Assembly: GCA_964465015.1 (NCBI GenBank)
Contig: CAYXHP010000150.1
Location: forward strand, 1-64,000
Reading direction: 5' to 3'
Length of the DNA: 64,000 bases
From: Humimonas sp964465015
GTDB taxonomy: Bacteria; Gemmatimonadota; Gemmatimonadetes; Palauibacterales; Palauibacteraceae
The notes under the pieces were generated by a model that saw nothing but the letters and a program-made list of their open reading frames with translations, was not told the DNA's origin and did not search any database. Each line of letters begins with the position of its first letter. Position 1 is the stretch's first letter. This document shows positions 1-8,395 of this stretch, piece after piece. Both the position numbers and the translations under genes were made by a program.

Positions 1-419
1 TATCCCATGATCGGGAAGATCGCCGTGTTCATCCACTCGACGTCGATGCGGGTGCCCGGCGGCAGGTCCGGGCGAATGCGCTGGGTCTCGGCCTGGGTGC
101 GCTGCAGGGCGATCTGCATGTCCGTGCCCCACTCGAACTGCGCCGAGATCTCGCTCGATCCGCGGGAGGTCGTCGAGCGTACCAGGCGAACCCCGGGGAC
201 CCTGTGAATGGCCTCCTCCAGGGGCCGCGTCACGGTCGGCATCATGCGAGCCGCGGGCTCCTCGCCGGCGTCCGCGATGACCTTGACGATCGGAAAGGTG
301 ACGGACGGGAAGATCGAGGACGGCAGCCGCGTGGCCTCGTACACCCCGGCCACGCCCAGCACCACGACCAGACCGAGGATGGCCGCGGCTCGCCGCCGCG
401 CGCCGGACAGCAGGTTCAC
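1..419 (-). CDS. RND-family efflux permease, N-terminal part (cut by window edge)
   Basis: The first 139 residues are visible. They start with a short basic stretch and one membrane helix (AAILGLVVVLGVAGVY), then a periplasmic porter segment with the RND features LPSSIFPSVTFPIVKV, a PTVTRPLEEAI-type region, and SSEISAQFEWGTDMQIALQ. This is the inner-membrane pump of a tripartite AcrB/CusA/Mdt-type exporter, driven by the proton gradient; the substrate cannot be told. The start is GTG at 419, overlapping the adaptor gene stop (GTGA), so the two are probably translationally coupled. It is the third gene of the tolC-adaptor-pump operon. Everything past residue 139 lies outside the window. Confidence 0.9.
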   Translation of the reverse strand, partial: MNLLSGARRRAAAILGLVVVLGVAGVYEATRLPSSIFPSVTFPIVKVIADAGEEPAARMMPTVTRPLEEAIHRVPGVRLVRSTTSRGSSEISAQFEWGTDMQIALQRTQAETQRIRPDLPPGTRIDVEWMNTAIFPIMG

Positions 420-1486
420 GGCTGGATCCTGACCCGGGTGCTGTCGGGCAGGCCCACCTGTCCCGAGACGATGACCGGGCTGCCGGCCTCGAGATGCGGG
501 GACACGATCTGGACCGTGTCGCCGCGCTCGAGTCCCGTGCGCACCTGTACCCAGATGGCCCGCCCCCCGGACACCACCGCCACCCTCGTCGTTCCGTACA
601 CGTCGTCGCGGAGGACGGCGGCCGCGGGGACGACGGTCACGTGCTTTCGGACACCGACGACGACCGTCACCTGACCGAAGAGGCCGGTGGCGACCGGAGC
701 CCGTCCGCGCGCGAAGTCGATGCGGACCGGAGCGCTCAACGTTCCGCTCGAGGCCGCCGGCAGGATGTCGTGGACCGTTCCCGTCAGCGCTTGCGGCGCC
801 GCGGTGAGCTGGATCCGGGCCGACTGGCCTTTCCGGACCTTCGGTACGTCGGCCTGAGCGAGCTGGGCCACGAACACGATCGAGGAGCGATCGGCGATGG
901 TGACGAGGGTCTCACCCAGGTCGACCAGGTCCCCGGCGCTGGCAGAGTGGGAAAGGACCACCCCCGCGGCGGGCGCGCGCAGCGTCCCCTGTACGAGACC
1001 GGCGCGCGCGAGCTCCAGGGCTCGTTCCGCGTCGGCGCTGTCCCCGGAGGTCCTGGCATCGGCCAGCATGGCCCGGGCGCCTTCGAGCGCCGCTTCGCTG
1101 TTGCGAGACACCACGGTCCCGAGCGCCTCTCCAGCGCTGACTCGATCCCCGTCCGTGACGGAAAGGCTGGTCAGCCGGCCCGTGAACGGTACGCGAACGC
1201 GCGTCTCGCGGAGCGCCTGAGTCTCGCCCGGCGCTTGGACGGTCGCCTCGAGGTCCCGAACGGCGACGGTGTCGACCTGCACGGGCGTCCCCGACGAGTC
1301 GGCCTTCGTTTCCATCGCGGAAGGCGTCCCGGCCGACACCGAGTCGGTGGCGCCGCTCGTCCCTCCTCCGCCCCCGCACGCCGCCAGGAGGACGAGGAGG
1401 CCGAGGGGCACGGCCCGCGGGAGCGGGTGTGTCCAGCCCGACGCGGCGAACCGGGAAGCGTCGTCGGCGCGGCGCCGCGGGCTCAC
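416..1486 (-). CDS. Periplasmic adaptor (membrane fusion) lipoprotein of RND efflux pump
   Basis: 356 aa. The N-terminus carries a lipoprotein signal (LGLLVLLAAC) followed by a Gly/Ser linker. Then come a barrel-sandwich/lipoyl half (VRVPFTGRLTSLSVTDGDRV), a short alpha-hairpin (about residues 120-150), the second lipoyl half (LRAPAAGVVLSHSASAGDLV) and beta-barrel and membrane-proximal domains to the C-terminus. This is the HlyD/AcrA family layout that joins the pump to the outer-membrane channel. The start is GTG at 1486, overlapping the TolC stop (GTGA). A much longer open frame continues upstream to 2902, but that part is antisense-like shadow of the tolC coding sequence, and the lipobox right after GTG 1486 fixes the start. 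Confidence 0.93.
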   Translation of the reverse strand: MSPRRRADDASRFAASGWTHPLPRAVPLGLLVLLAACGGGGGTSGATDSVSAGTPSAMETKADSSGTPVQVDTVAVRDLEATVQAPGETQALRETRVRVPFTGRLTSLSVTDGDRVSAGEALGTVVSRNSEAALEGARAMLADARTSGDSADAERALELARAGLVQGTLRAPAAGVVLSHSASAGDLVDLGETLVTIADRSSIVFVAQLAQADVPKVRKGQSARIQLTAAPQALTGTVHDILPAASSGTLSAPVRIDFARGRAPVATGLFGQVTVVVGVRKHVTVVPAAAVLRDDVYGTTRVAVVSGGRAIWVQVRTGLERGDTVQIVSPHLEAGSPVIVSGQVGLPDSTRVRIQP

Positions 1487-2973
1487 CGGCTCCCCCAGCG
1501 AAGCACCCGGGCCTGCGCCACGCGGTAGTCGAGCACGGCGTCCTCGTGCGCCTGACCGGCGGCCACCCAGCTTCGGTAGGCGTCGAGCACGTCCAGGGCG
1601 GTCCCCGATCCGCCCCGGTACAGGCTCTCGGCCTGCAGGTAGGCGTCGCGGGCCGACTCGAGGGCGGCTTCGCGTACCTGGATCTCGCCGTACCGCGCCA
1701 GGAGCAGGCTGGTCGCACGGTCGTATTCCAGCCGGATGGAGCGACGCGTCGCCTCGGCCACCGATTTGGACTGCGAGAGTGCGTCCCGGGCCTCGTCCAC
1801 GAGACCGCTGTACACGCCGCGACTCCACAGCGGCAGGGAGAGGGAGAGCATGGCCTCGACGCCCCAACCGCGGCCGTCGTTCATGAGCGCTGGCGCCGGA
1901 TCGACCAGGGCCGCCTGCCCTCCTCCCGCCACGCTCAGATCCAGGTGGGGGAGCCGCTGGGCGTGGGCGCCCGAGAGCTCGGCCTCGGCGGCGCTCACCG
2001 ATGCGAGAGCGCTCTGGACGTCGGGCGTCAGGTTCCAGGGCCTCGTGGCCGTGTCCGTCGCCGGCGGCGAGGGCGCCGGCAGAGGCGCCAGCGTCAGGCT
2101 CGCCTCCGGGTCGCGTCCCAGCACGTCGTTGAGCTCCATGCGCATCTCCGCGAGGGCGTGAGTGGCGGCATCCAGGTCTGCGCGGGCCTGCAGGAGCTGA
2201 GCCCGCGTCTTGACGACATCGGCCCCCACCCCCTGGCCCGACGCCTGCCGGGCCCGGACCTCCGTCAGGTAGCGTTCGAGGCGCTGCACGCCGCGGCGCT
2301 GCAGCTCGATCTCGCGACCATCGCGCAGGTACTGGGCGTAATCCGCCCGGACCGCTAGCTCGACGTCCTTGACGGCCACGCGCACGTCGGCGCGGGCCGA
2401 CCGGGTCCGGGCCCGTTCCGCCCCCACGGCGGCCCGTAGCGCGCCGCCCTCGTACAGCGGCGCGTCGGCCACGATCTGGAGCCTCGCGTCGCTGCTCTCG
2501 TAGGTGCGGGGCGAGCCGGGGTGCAGGTCGCCCGCCACCGAGAGCCTGGGCCACAGCGCTCCGCGCGCTTGCTTCAGGCGGTCGAGCGACTGTTGCAGGG
2601 CCAGGCGCGCGACCGGGAGGCGCGCGTTGGCCGCGCGAGCCTCGGTCAGGGCCGCGTCGATCGTCAGGGTGTCCGGAGGCGCCGCGCTGGTCGTGTCCGC
2701 AATCGGCGCGACCCGCGGTGGCTCGCCGCCAGCCGTCGCAGCGGAAGGAGCCACGGCCTGCGGCGCGGCCTGGGGCGGAGGCGCCGCCCGCGCCCCCGGT
2801 GCGGTGGCCGTCAGCACACCGAGGCCCGCGGCCCCGAGCACGAGGGCGAGCGCGGCCGCGCTCCGCCAAGCCGATGGGTCGGATCCGCCGCCCGGCGAGC
2901 ACGAGCGCGCCCGAGCGCCGCTACCGGAGCACGACCTATCCGGGTCCTCCCTCATGCAGCCCGCCGATGGCAT
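1483..2973 (-). CDS. TolC-family outer membrane efflux protein
   Basis: About 496 aa. It has an N-terminal export signal (WRSAAALALVLGAAGLGVL...GARA), a Pro/Ala-rich stretch, then two outer-membrane-efflux repeats rich in long Ala/Arg/Leu helices (LTIDAALTEARAANARLP; later SVAEATRRSIRLEYDRATS). It forms the outer-membrane channel of the tripartite exporter. ATG 2973 is preferred because GGAGGA lies about 12 nt upstream; ATG 2955 and 3048 are alternatives, the last close to the operator at 3022-3037. It is the first gene of the operon with the adaptor and pump. The 111-bp gap to the upstream gene carries a BlaI-type operator, so this operon probably has its own regulated promoter. Confidence 0.9.
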   Translation of the reverse strand: MPSAGCMREDPDRSCSGSGARARSCSPGGGSDPSAWRSAAALALVLGAAGLGVLTATAPGARAAPPPQAAPQAVAPSAATAGGEPPRVAPIADTTSAAPPDTLTIDAALTEARAANARLPVARLALQQSLDRLKQARGALWPRLSVAGDLHPGSPRTYESSDARLQIVADAPLYEGGALRAAVGAERARTRSARADVRVAVKDVELAVRADYAQYLRDGREIELQRRGVQRLERYLTEVRARQASGQGVGADVVKTRAQLLQARADLDAATHALAEMRMELNDVLGRDPEASLTLAPLPAPSPPATDTATRPWNLTPDVQSALASVSAAEAELSGAHAQRLPHLDLSVAGGGQAALVDPAPALMNDGRGWGVEAMLSLSLPLWSRGVYSGLVDEARDALSQSKSVAEATRRSIRLEYDRATSLLLARYGEIQVREAALESARDAYLQAESLYRGGSGTALDVLDAYRSWVAAGQAHEDAVLDYRVAQARVLRWGSR

Positions 2974-3021
2974 ATGCCTGCCCGTTCCTCCGGAAGCTCG
3001 CGGAGCGAGACCGACTCTATC

Positions 3022-3037
3022 CCCCACAATTGTAGAC
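3022..3037. promoter_or_regulatory. BlaI-type operator, site 1 (before tolC efflux operon)
   Basis: On the minus strand the site reads GTCTACA-AT-TGTGGGG. The left half fits the consensus shared with three other sites in this window; the right half keeps TGT but not the TAG. The core ACAATTGT is a perfect palindrome. It lies 49-64 bp upstream of the preferred tolC start, where a repressor could block transcription. It is the weakest of the four sites. Confidence 0.6.
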
Positions 3038-3084
3038 GAACACGGCAAGGCTCGCAGGCGTTGACCGGTCTCGGGCGTTCGACC

Positions 3085-4110
3085 TCAGGAGCTGCTCGCG
3101 GAATTTCCCGGCCGGATGCTCGCCCCGTGGCGCTCCGGCTCCTCCTCGACCTCCTGCTTGATGTCGCGAATCACCCCCCAGGCCCTCCAGGGGGAGCCAA
3201 GCAGCACGGCCCCGATCAGGAGCGGGGGCAGCGTCTGCACCGCCTGGAGAAGCAGGCCCGCGGCCAGGGCGGCGGCCGCCGTCACGCCGAACGGCCCCAG
3301 CATGAACACGCAGCCGGCCTGCAGCACTCCCACGTTTCCCGGCGTCAGGTGAAGAAGTCCTCCCAGGTTGACGGCGATGATGACCGCCAGCCACGCGATC
3401 GGAGGCGCCTGGATCCCGACCGCCAGGATGCCCGCTCCATAGGCTCCCCACTGAAAGAGCCAGTTGAGGAGGGCGAGGGCGAGGGGACCGACCATGCGCC
3501 GGTCGAGCCCGATGGCGGCGGCCTCTCCCATGCGGTCGCGCCAGCGTTCGGGAAACCGCGCCAGGAGGGCCGGGAGCAGGAGCCGCTCCCGCAGCGCCGG
3601 CAGGAGGAGGAGCGCCACGGCCACCATCGCCGCCACCGACAGCGCGGCCGCCGGCAGCCTCAGGTGGCGCAGGCTGGCCGGCATGGTCACCAGCGACGCC
3701 GGGAGGAGCATGAGGATGAGCGCGATGGCCTCGGCCACGCGCGACCATGCCGCCGCCGCGACCGCACGGCGGGCCGGGATGCCGAGACGGGGGACGATGG
3801 CTCCGATCCGGACCGCCTCGGCGCCCACCGAGACCGTGATCGTCATGGCGGCGGCGCCGAGCATGTGCGCCCGCAGGGACTCCATCAGCCCCTTCCGGCT
3901 CCCGCCCGTCATGAGGAGGTGCCAGCCGGCGCCCTTGGCCAGGAGCGAGAGCACGAGCAGGATGGCCGAGAGCGCGATCCAGCCCACGTTCGCGCCCGCC
4001 AGGGCCTGCCAGACCCCGCTCCAGGGGAAGTGGGCCAGGGCGCGCGCGGCGAGCAGCACGCCCGCCAGGAGCGCGGCCCACTTGAGCCACGACGTCCAGC
4101 GCGCCTTCAC
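3085..4110 (-). CDS. Lysylphosphatidylglycerol synthase TM region / AglD-like integral membrane protein (UPF0104)
   Basis: 341 aa with about eight hydrophobic helices from residue 9 to 315. It shows the family features LLSLLAKGAGWHLLM and the late GLLHLTPGNVGVLQA motif (around residues 250-265) of PF03706-type proteins (MprF N-terminal part, AglD). Such proteins move or flip lipid-linked molecules in the inner membrane, but the individual role is unknown. The start is GTG at 4110, overlapping the deacetylase stop. As the last gene of the glycosyltransferase-blaI-M56-deacetylase unit, it may help make or translocate a modified glycolipid; that role is inference from context. Confidence 0.85.
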   Translation of the reverse strand: MKARWTSWLKWAALLAGVLLAARALAHFPWSGVWQALAGANVGWIALSAILLVLSLLAKGAGWHLLMTGGSRKGLMESLRAHMLGAAAMTITVSVGAEAVRIGAIVPRLGIPARRAVAAAAWSRVAEAIALILMLLPASLVTMPASLRHLRLPAAALSVAAMVAVALLLLPALRERLLLPALLARFPERWRDRMGEAAAIGLDRRMVGPLALALLNWLFQWGAYGAGILAVGIQAPPIAWLAVIIAVNLGGLLHLTPGNVGVLQAGCVFMLGPFGVTAAAALAAGLLLQAVQTLPPLLIGAVLLGSPWRAWGVIRDIKQEVEEEPERHGASIRPGNSASSS

Positions 4111-4829
4111 GCCGCCGGGATCTCCGACAGGCGTCCGAAGCGGTAGCCGAGGGCCGTCGCGTCCCGGATGATCCCGGGGAGCGCCCCGGCGGTCTGACTG
4201 CGGTCACCCAGCGGGTGATCGCCGTCGCCGTCGTGCAGCAACAGGATCGCCCCTGGACGGATCCTCCGCGTCATGCGGCGCCGGATGACCTCCGCGCCGG
4301 GCCGATGGTAGTCCCGGACGTCCACCGTCCACCCGAACACGCGGTAGCCGAGCCGCCGCGCTTCCCGGCCCACGAACGGGTTCCGAAAGCCGTGCGGCGC
4401 GCGGAAGGACGTGGGAGCCCTTCCCGTCGCCTCGCGGATCACCCGGTCCGCGTCCAGGAGCTCGCGGCGGATGCGGCGGGGACCCGCACGGTCCAGCTTG
4501 ACGTGGCCGAAGGTGTGGTTGCCGATCTCGTGTCCGCCGGCGCTCGCCTCCCGGAGCAGCTCGCGATACCGGGTGGCCCGCTTCCCGATCACGAAGAAGG
4601 TGGCCGGGACCTCGAGCTCGGCCAGGGTGGCGAGAATGGACGGCGTGACGCGCGGGTCGGGCCCGTCATCGAAGGTGAGGTAGAGCACGCGCTCCACCGG
4701 GGAGCCGCGGCCCACCACCGGACCGAACAGACGGGCGTTGGGAGCGTAGGCGCTCCACGCCAGTGTCGCGAGTCCGCCGGCCGCGACGCCGAGGGCCGAG
4801 GCGGCACCGCCCGGCCCCAGAGGTGTCAG
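4107..4829 (-). CDS. Polysaccharide deacetylase (NodB homology domain, CE4), membrane-anchored
   Basis: About 240 aa. An N-terminal hydrophobic segment is followed by the family signature AYAPNARLFGPVVGRG and the NodB motifs: TFDDGP (Asp-Asp pair), HEIGNHTFGH (metal-binding HxxxH), RAPHGFRNP (motif 3), and LLLHDG near the end. It should remove acetyl groups from N-acetylated sugars of a cell-envelope polymer or glycolipid. No ATG, GTG or TTG lies between the M56 stop and the anchor. The best start is CTG at 4829 (CTGA overlap); the next in-frame GTG would delete the anchor. The gene overlaps its neighbours on both sides. Confidence 0.87.
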   Translation of the reverse strand: MTPLGPGGAASALGVAAGGLATLAWSAYAPNARLFGPVVGRGSPVERVLYLTFDDGPDPRVTPSILATLAELEVPATFFVIGKRATRYRELLREASAGGHEIGNHTFGHVKLDRAGPRRIRRELLDADRVIREATGRAPTSFRAPHGFRNPFVGREARRLGYRVFGWTVDVRDYHRPGAEVIRRRMTRRIRPGAILLLHDGDGDHPLGDRSQTAGALPGIIRDATALGYRFGRLSEIPAA

Positions 4830-5941
4830 CTCCCTGGGCCGCGGCGAGCCGGCGGCCGCGCCAGGTGCGCGACCACCGCCCCGGACGATGCTCGGGGGGA
4901 CCGGTTCCAGCGAGCGTAGTCGTCCGCGTCGTGGATCCAGGAGAACGAGGGGAGCGCGTAGATGCACAGGAGGACGACAGCGCCCACGACCAGCGCCTTC
5001 CGGCGGCGGGTGGGCGTCCGCTCCTCCTCCGATCCGAATTCGAGGATGTGCCGAACGCGCGAGGCCAGTCCGGAGCGTCCTTCGCCCGATGCGGCCAGGC
5101 CCGCGAGGTCCGGCCGGGGCTCGACCAGCGCCCGCGCCACTCCTTCGAGCCCCCGGGCCAGGGCCAGCGGGGACCCCGTGCGCCACACGGCCCACCGGTC
5201 GGCCTGGATCTCCGCCAGCGACGCCAGCCGCCGCCGGGCCACCCGGTTCAACGGCTGGAAGAACGCCACGGCCTCGACCAGGCCGGCAGCCAGGGACCAC
5301 AGGGGGTCGCGCCGCACCAGGTGACCCACCTCGTGGGCGAGGATGCAGCGCAGCGGGCCTTCGTCCAGCCGCTGCGCCAGCCTCCGCGGCACGATGACCT
5401 CCCCACGGCCGAGCGCCAGCGGGGTGGGCAGTCCCTCGAGGGCCGTGACACGGAGGCGGATCTCGGCGGCCAGGTGTCCCGCCACCTCCCGAAGCGCCTC
5501 GTACGCCTCGCCGCCGGCCGGACGGCGACCGGCCAGCGCCCGCAGGAGCCGGCGGTGGCGGCGGCCGAGCTCGATCAGCCGGATCGCGGCGCCGACCGCC
5601 CACACGAACGCCAGCGCGAGGAGCCAGTGGTGGACGACGGCATCGGCACGGGTGGCGAACGGCGAGGTGCCCAGGCGCGCGGCATCCGGGTGGAAGCGCG
5701 TCACGTCCCAGGAGTCTACGAGGGGATCGCAGTCGGCCACCGCGTGGGCCAGCGCCGTGGCCATCGATCCGAACAGGGCGAGCTTCCACAGCGTCTCTTC
5801 CCAGGCGGGCCGCACCGGGCGCCACCGGAGGAGGAGCCACACGCCCCCGAGGAGGAGCGTGCTGTGCATGATGTAGGTGAGGAGCCAGCTGACGATGCCG
5901 GCGGCGGAGCCGTCGACCACCTTCGTCAGAAGGCCGATCAT
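4826..5941 (-). CDS. M56-family (BlaR1/MecR1-like) membrane metalloprotease
   Basis: 371 aa. Two helices lie near the N-terminus (about 15-38 and 52-68), one near 103-121, and a last one at 314-331. The cytoplasmic zinc-protease core shows HEVGH at residues 203-207 and the downstream ligand motif EIQAD at 244-248. In BlaR1/MecR1 this domain triggers removal of the BlaI repressor after a signal. Here only about 40 residues follow the last helix, so the extracellular penicillin-sensor domain of BlaR1 is absent and the signal is unknown. It overlaps blaI by 4 bp (ATGA), the usual blaI-blaR pairing. Confidence 0.93.
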   Translation of the reverse strand: MIGLLTKVVDGSAAGIVSWLLTYIMHSTLLLGGVWLLLRWRPVRPAWEETLWKLALFGSMATALAHAVADCDPLVDSWDVTRFHPDAARLGTSPFATRADAVVHHWLLALAFVWAVGAAIRLIELGRRHRRLLRALAGRRPAGGEAYEALREVAGHLAAEIRLRVTALEGLPTPLALGRGEVIVPRRLAQRLDEGPLRCILAHEVGHLVRRDPLWSLAAGLVEAVAFFQPLNRVARRRLASLAEIQADRWAVWRTGSPLALARGLEGVARALVEPRPDLAGLAASGEGRSGLASRVRHILEFGSEEERTPTRRRKALVVGAVVLLCIYALPSFSWIHDADDYARWNRSPRASSGAVVAHLARPPARRGPGS

Positions 5942-6360
5942 AGGCCGGGCCGTTCCTCGTCCGACATGCTGGCCTCCTTGGCTTCGATGAGCCTCCGGAC
6001 CTCGTCCAGCTCGGACCGGCGCAGCTCGCCCGCGTCGAGCAGGTGACTCACGAGGGTCGCGACATCCCCGCCGAAGAGGGTGTCGGCCAGCGCGTCCACG
6101 CGCCAGCGAAGCACCTCCTCCTCGGAAACGAGGGGACGATAGACATACTCCCGTCCGTCCTCCCTGTGCCCCACCACTCCCTTGTCCTCGAGTCGCGACA
6201 GGAGCGTGGCCACCGTGGTCCGGGCCAGAGGGCGTCGAGCCTCGAGGCGCTCACGCACCTGGTTGACGGTGGCCTCCCCGGCCTCCCACAGCGCGCCGAG
6301 GAGCGCGAGCTGCAGGTCCGTGAGCTCGCGCGCGTCGAGATCTTGCCTCATCTCCGTCAT
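5938..6360 (-). CDS. blaI: BlaI/MecI/CopY-family transcriptional repressor
   Basis: 140 aa. The N-terminal winged helix (LTDLQLALLGALWEAGEATV ... RTTVATLLSRLEDKGVVGH ... YVYRPLVSEEE, residues 13-82) and the C-terminal dimerisation helix (LADTLFGGDVATLVSHLLD) are typical of this family. These repressors bind TACA-N2-TGTA inverted repeats, and four such sites lie within 7 kb. The start ATG 6360 follows GGGAGGAG at good spacing. No operator is seen in the 62 bp directly upstream, so the gene is probably read from the glycosyltransferase promoter, whose operator would give autoregulation. Confidence 0.95.
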   Translation of the reverse strand: MTEMRQDLDARELTDLQLALLGALWEAGEATVNQVRERLEARRPLARTTVATLLSRLEDKGVVGHREDGREYVYRPLVSEEEVLRWRVDALADTLFGGDVATLVSHLLDAGELRRSELDEVRRLIEAKEASMSDEERPGL

Positions 6361-6422
6361 TGGACTCCTCCCTGTATCGAACCGTCCGCCGGGTCGCGCA
6401 ACGGCCGCACCCGTCGATGAGA

Positions 6423-7169
6423 TTACTGGAACGCGGCCTGGAAGTACGACACGGCGTACCGCACGTTCAGCATCAGCAGACCACTCTCCTCGTAGCGCCG
6501 GGGAGACGAGTGAACGTACACGTCGCGGGCGAACGCTACACGGCCCACGTGCCGCGCCAAAAGCATGGCCGTCCTCGCATCGTCACCCCAGAACGGCACC
6601 GGGGGGAAGCCCCCGATCGCGTCCAGGGCCCGGCGCGTCACTCCGAAGTTCCCGCCCGCGACCACCGCGGCCGGCTTTCGCGTCAGGCAGCGCGCGATCC
6701 ATGGTACCATCGGGACCAGCCACGTGGCGTACGGGCGGTTCAGGGCGGCGACCCAGCGGTTGCCGAAGGTATAGTACACCGGCCCCGACACGGCGCACGC
6801 CCCCTGGTCGATGGCTCGTCCGATGTTGACCAGCCAGGTGGGCGGCACCGTACAGTCCGCATCCAGGAACGCCAGGATGGACCCGGTCGCTTCCTGGTAG
6901 CCACGCTGGCGGGCGAAGTTCGGTCCCTGCTCGACCGCCGACACGACCCGCCCGCAGGTCCCGAGGTGCGCCGCGGCCACGATCGCGGTGTTGTCCTCGG
7001 AGTTGTTGTCGACGACCAGGATCTCCGTCGAGTCCCCGGCGGGGAGCCTCTGCTCCCGAATGGAACGGATCGCCGCGCCCACGGTCCCGGCCTCGTTGAA
7101 AGCCGGGATGATGACGGTGTACCGTATGAGGACCTTCCGCCGCTCGGGTTCGCCGGATCGACTTCCCAG
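6423..7169 (-). CDS. Family 2 glycosyltransferase (start uncertain, possible frameshift at 5' end)
   Basis: About 235-248 aa. The GT-A fold is clear: YTVIIPAFNEAGTVGAAI, ILVVDNNSEDNT, the metal-binding LAFLDADC, AGGNFGVTRRALDAIGGF and WGDDARTAM. It transfers a sugar from a nucleotide donor; the acceptor is unknown. The frame is open only back to a TAG at 7176-7178, and no ATG, GTG or TTG precedes the conserved first strand; CTG 7169 and ATA 7127 are the only candidates. An ATG with a good GGGAGTG ribosome site (ATG at 7183) lies in another frame. An indel or an odd start is therefore likely. First gene of the blaI unit. Confidence 0.85.
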   Translation of the reverse strand: MGSRSGEPERRKVLIRYTVIIPAFNEAGTVGAAIRSIREQRLPAGDSTEILVVDNNSEDNTAIVAAAHLGTCGRVVSAVEQGPNFARQRGYQEATGSILAFLDADCTVPPTWLVNIGRAIDQGACAVSGPVYYTFGNRWVAALNRPYATWLVPMVPWIARCLTRKPAAVVAGGNFGVTRRALDAIGGFPPVPFWGDDARTAMLLARHVGRVAFARDVYVHSSPRRYEESGLLMLNVRYAVSYFQAAFQ

Positions 7170-7173
7170 CTGC

Positions 7174-7189
7174 GTCTACACATGTAGTC
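7174..7189. promoter_or_regulatory. BlaI-type operator, site 2 (before glycosyltransferase-blaI unit)
   Basis: The plus strand reads GTCTACA-CA-TGTAGTC, an inverted repeat of 7+2+7 with one mismatch in the outer arms and a perfect TACA-N2-TGTA core. It lies directly before the glycosyltransferase reading frame and 47 bp beyond the end of the YncE-like gene. It is the only such site ahead of blaI, so it is the likely autoregulatory operator. Confidence 0.8.
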
Positions 7190-7236
7190 ACTCCCGGGTT
7201 CCCTGGGTCCGGGTCCGCGTGGCGGGGCTCTTTCTC

Positions 7237-8307
7237 TCAGCGCTCCAGCACGAGCAGCCTGAAGCTTCCCGGGAGGATCGGCCGCCGCCGCCGCTGCCCC
7301 GGCTGCGCGGCCGGCATGGGCCCGAACTCGGCCGTGACCGTGTACAGGCGGTGGGTCCTGGGATCCAGCTCCATCGTGCGCGCCCCTTCCTGCGTCTTCA
7401 CGGTCTGGACGACCGTGAACCTGGTGGGGCTCTCCTCGCGCACCACCGTGATGGCTCCGTCCCCGGTCGAGGCGAACGCGAGGCCGGCGTCCGGGTCGAA
7501 GCGGCAGGCGTCCACCCCGCGCCCGATGGACACGCTGGCCACCACCTTTCCGGCCACCGCGTCGGACATGGCCATGACCTGGTTGTGGCAGCCGCTGAAC
7601 AGGACGTGGTGCGCCACGTCGATCGCGAGGCCCGAAGGCGACTCGCACGGAGCGAGTGGCCACTTGCGGACCACCTTCATGGCGGAGGCGTCGATCTCGG
7701 CCATCTGGGACGTGCTCTCGAGGTTGACGTACACGTGGCCCTGGCCGTCCGTGACCCCGAACTCCGGCTTGGCGCCCAGGTCGATGGTCCCCAGCCGTTT
7801 GGCCGATACCGGGTCCACCACGCTGGCCGTGTGCGCGTCGCCGTTGAAGGTGAAGACGTGACGGGTGGCCGGGTCGAAGAGGATCGCGTCGTCGTCGACG
7901 TTCACCGACGTACGGCTCGTCACGGAAAGGCTCGCCATGTCGAAGCCGATGACCGTGCTGTCGGCGCCCGAGGTCGCGAAGCCCTTGCCGGCCGCGTAGT
8001 CGAAGGCGACGCCGTGGGCGCGCTGGAATCCGGGCACCTCGCCGAGAACCTTTCCTTGCTCCGGATCGACGACCATGATCCGGTCGTTCCGCCCGATGAA
8101 CAGCCGGTTCGTGGCCGTGTCCAGCGACAGGTAGTCCCAGCCGCCCTCACCGCCCAGCTGGTAGGTGTGGACCACGTGGTAGCCGGGACCTCCGGTGGTG
8201 TCCCGCGAAGCCGAGCCCGGACCCGGGGCGGGCGCGGCGTGGAGGGAGCCGGCCACCAGGGCGCAGGCCACCAGTGCCGGAATGGTCGAGCGCACGCTGG
8301 ACCTCAT
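7237..8307 (-). CDS. Exported YncE-like (YVTN) beta-propeller protein
   Basis: 356 aa with a signal peptide (LVACALVAGSLHAAP). It contains repeated propeller blades with the pattern hhhD-P-xx-G-K-hhGEVPG, LGTIDLGAKPEFGVTDGQG, VVASVSIGRGVDACRFDPDA. The family is secreted or periplasmic; members usually bind ligands or act as scaffolds, and no catalytic residues can be assigned. ATG 8307 follows GAGGTGGAAG. A perfect-core BlaI operator lies 89-104 bp upstream, so this gene may belong to the BlaI regulon. The product ends just before the operator of the next minus-strand gene. Confidence 0.85.
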   Translation of the reverse strand: MRSSVRSTIPALVACALVAGSLHAAPAPGPGSASRDTTGGPGYHVVHTYQLGGEGGWDYLSLDTATNRLFIGRNDRIMVVDPEQGKVLGEVPGFQRAHGVAFDYAAGKGFATSGADSTVIGFDMASLSVTSRTSVNVDDDAILFDPATRHVFTFNGDAHTASVVDPVSAKRLGTIDLGAKPEFGVTDGQGHVYVNLESTSQMAEIDASAMKVVRKWPLAPCESPSGLAIDVAHHVLFSGCHNQVMAMSDAVAGKVVASVSIGRGVDACRFDPDAGLAFASTGDGAITVVREESPTRFTVVQTVKTQEGARTMELDPRTHRLYTVTAEFGPMPAAQPGQRRRRPILPGSFRLLVLER

Positions 8308-8395
8308 CTTCCACCTCTCTGGACTGCGAGCCTCCGATGGGTGACCGCTCCGTGCCGCCGCCCGTGCGGAAGGAGATCCTCCTATCTACTTTGCA

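Noticed and set aside
1487..2902. Long open frame joining the adaptor gene to upstream sequence (828 aa in total)
   Set aside because: The upstream part lies over the tolC gene in another frame, has shadow-type Arg/Gly/Pro composition, and the lipoprotein signal after GTG 1486 marks the real start.
4830..5840. Upstream extension of the deacetylase frame to 577 aa
   Set aside because: It overlaps the M56 protease, whose HEVGH core is unmistakable, and is Pro/Gly/Arg-rich shadow.
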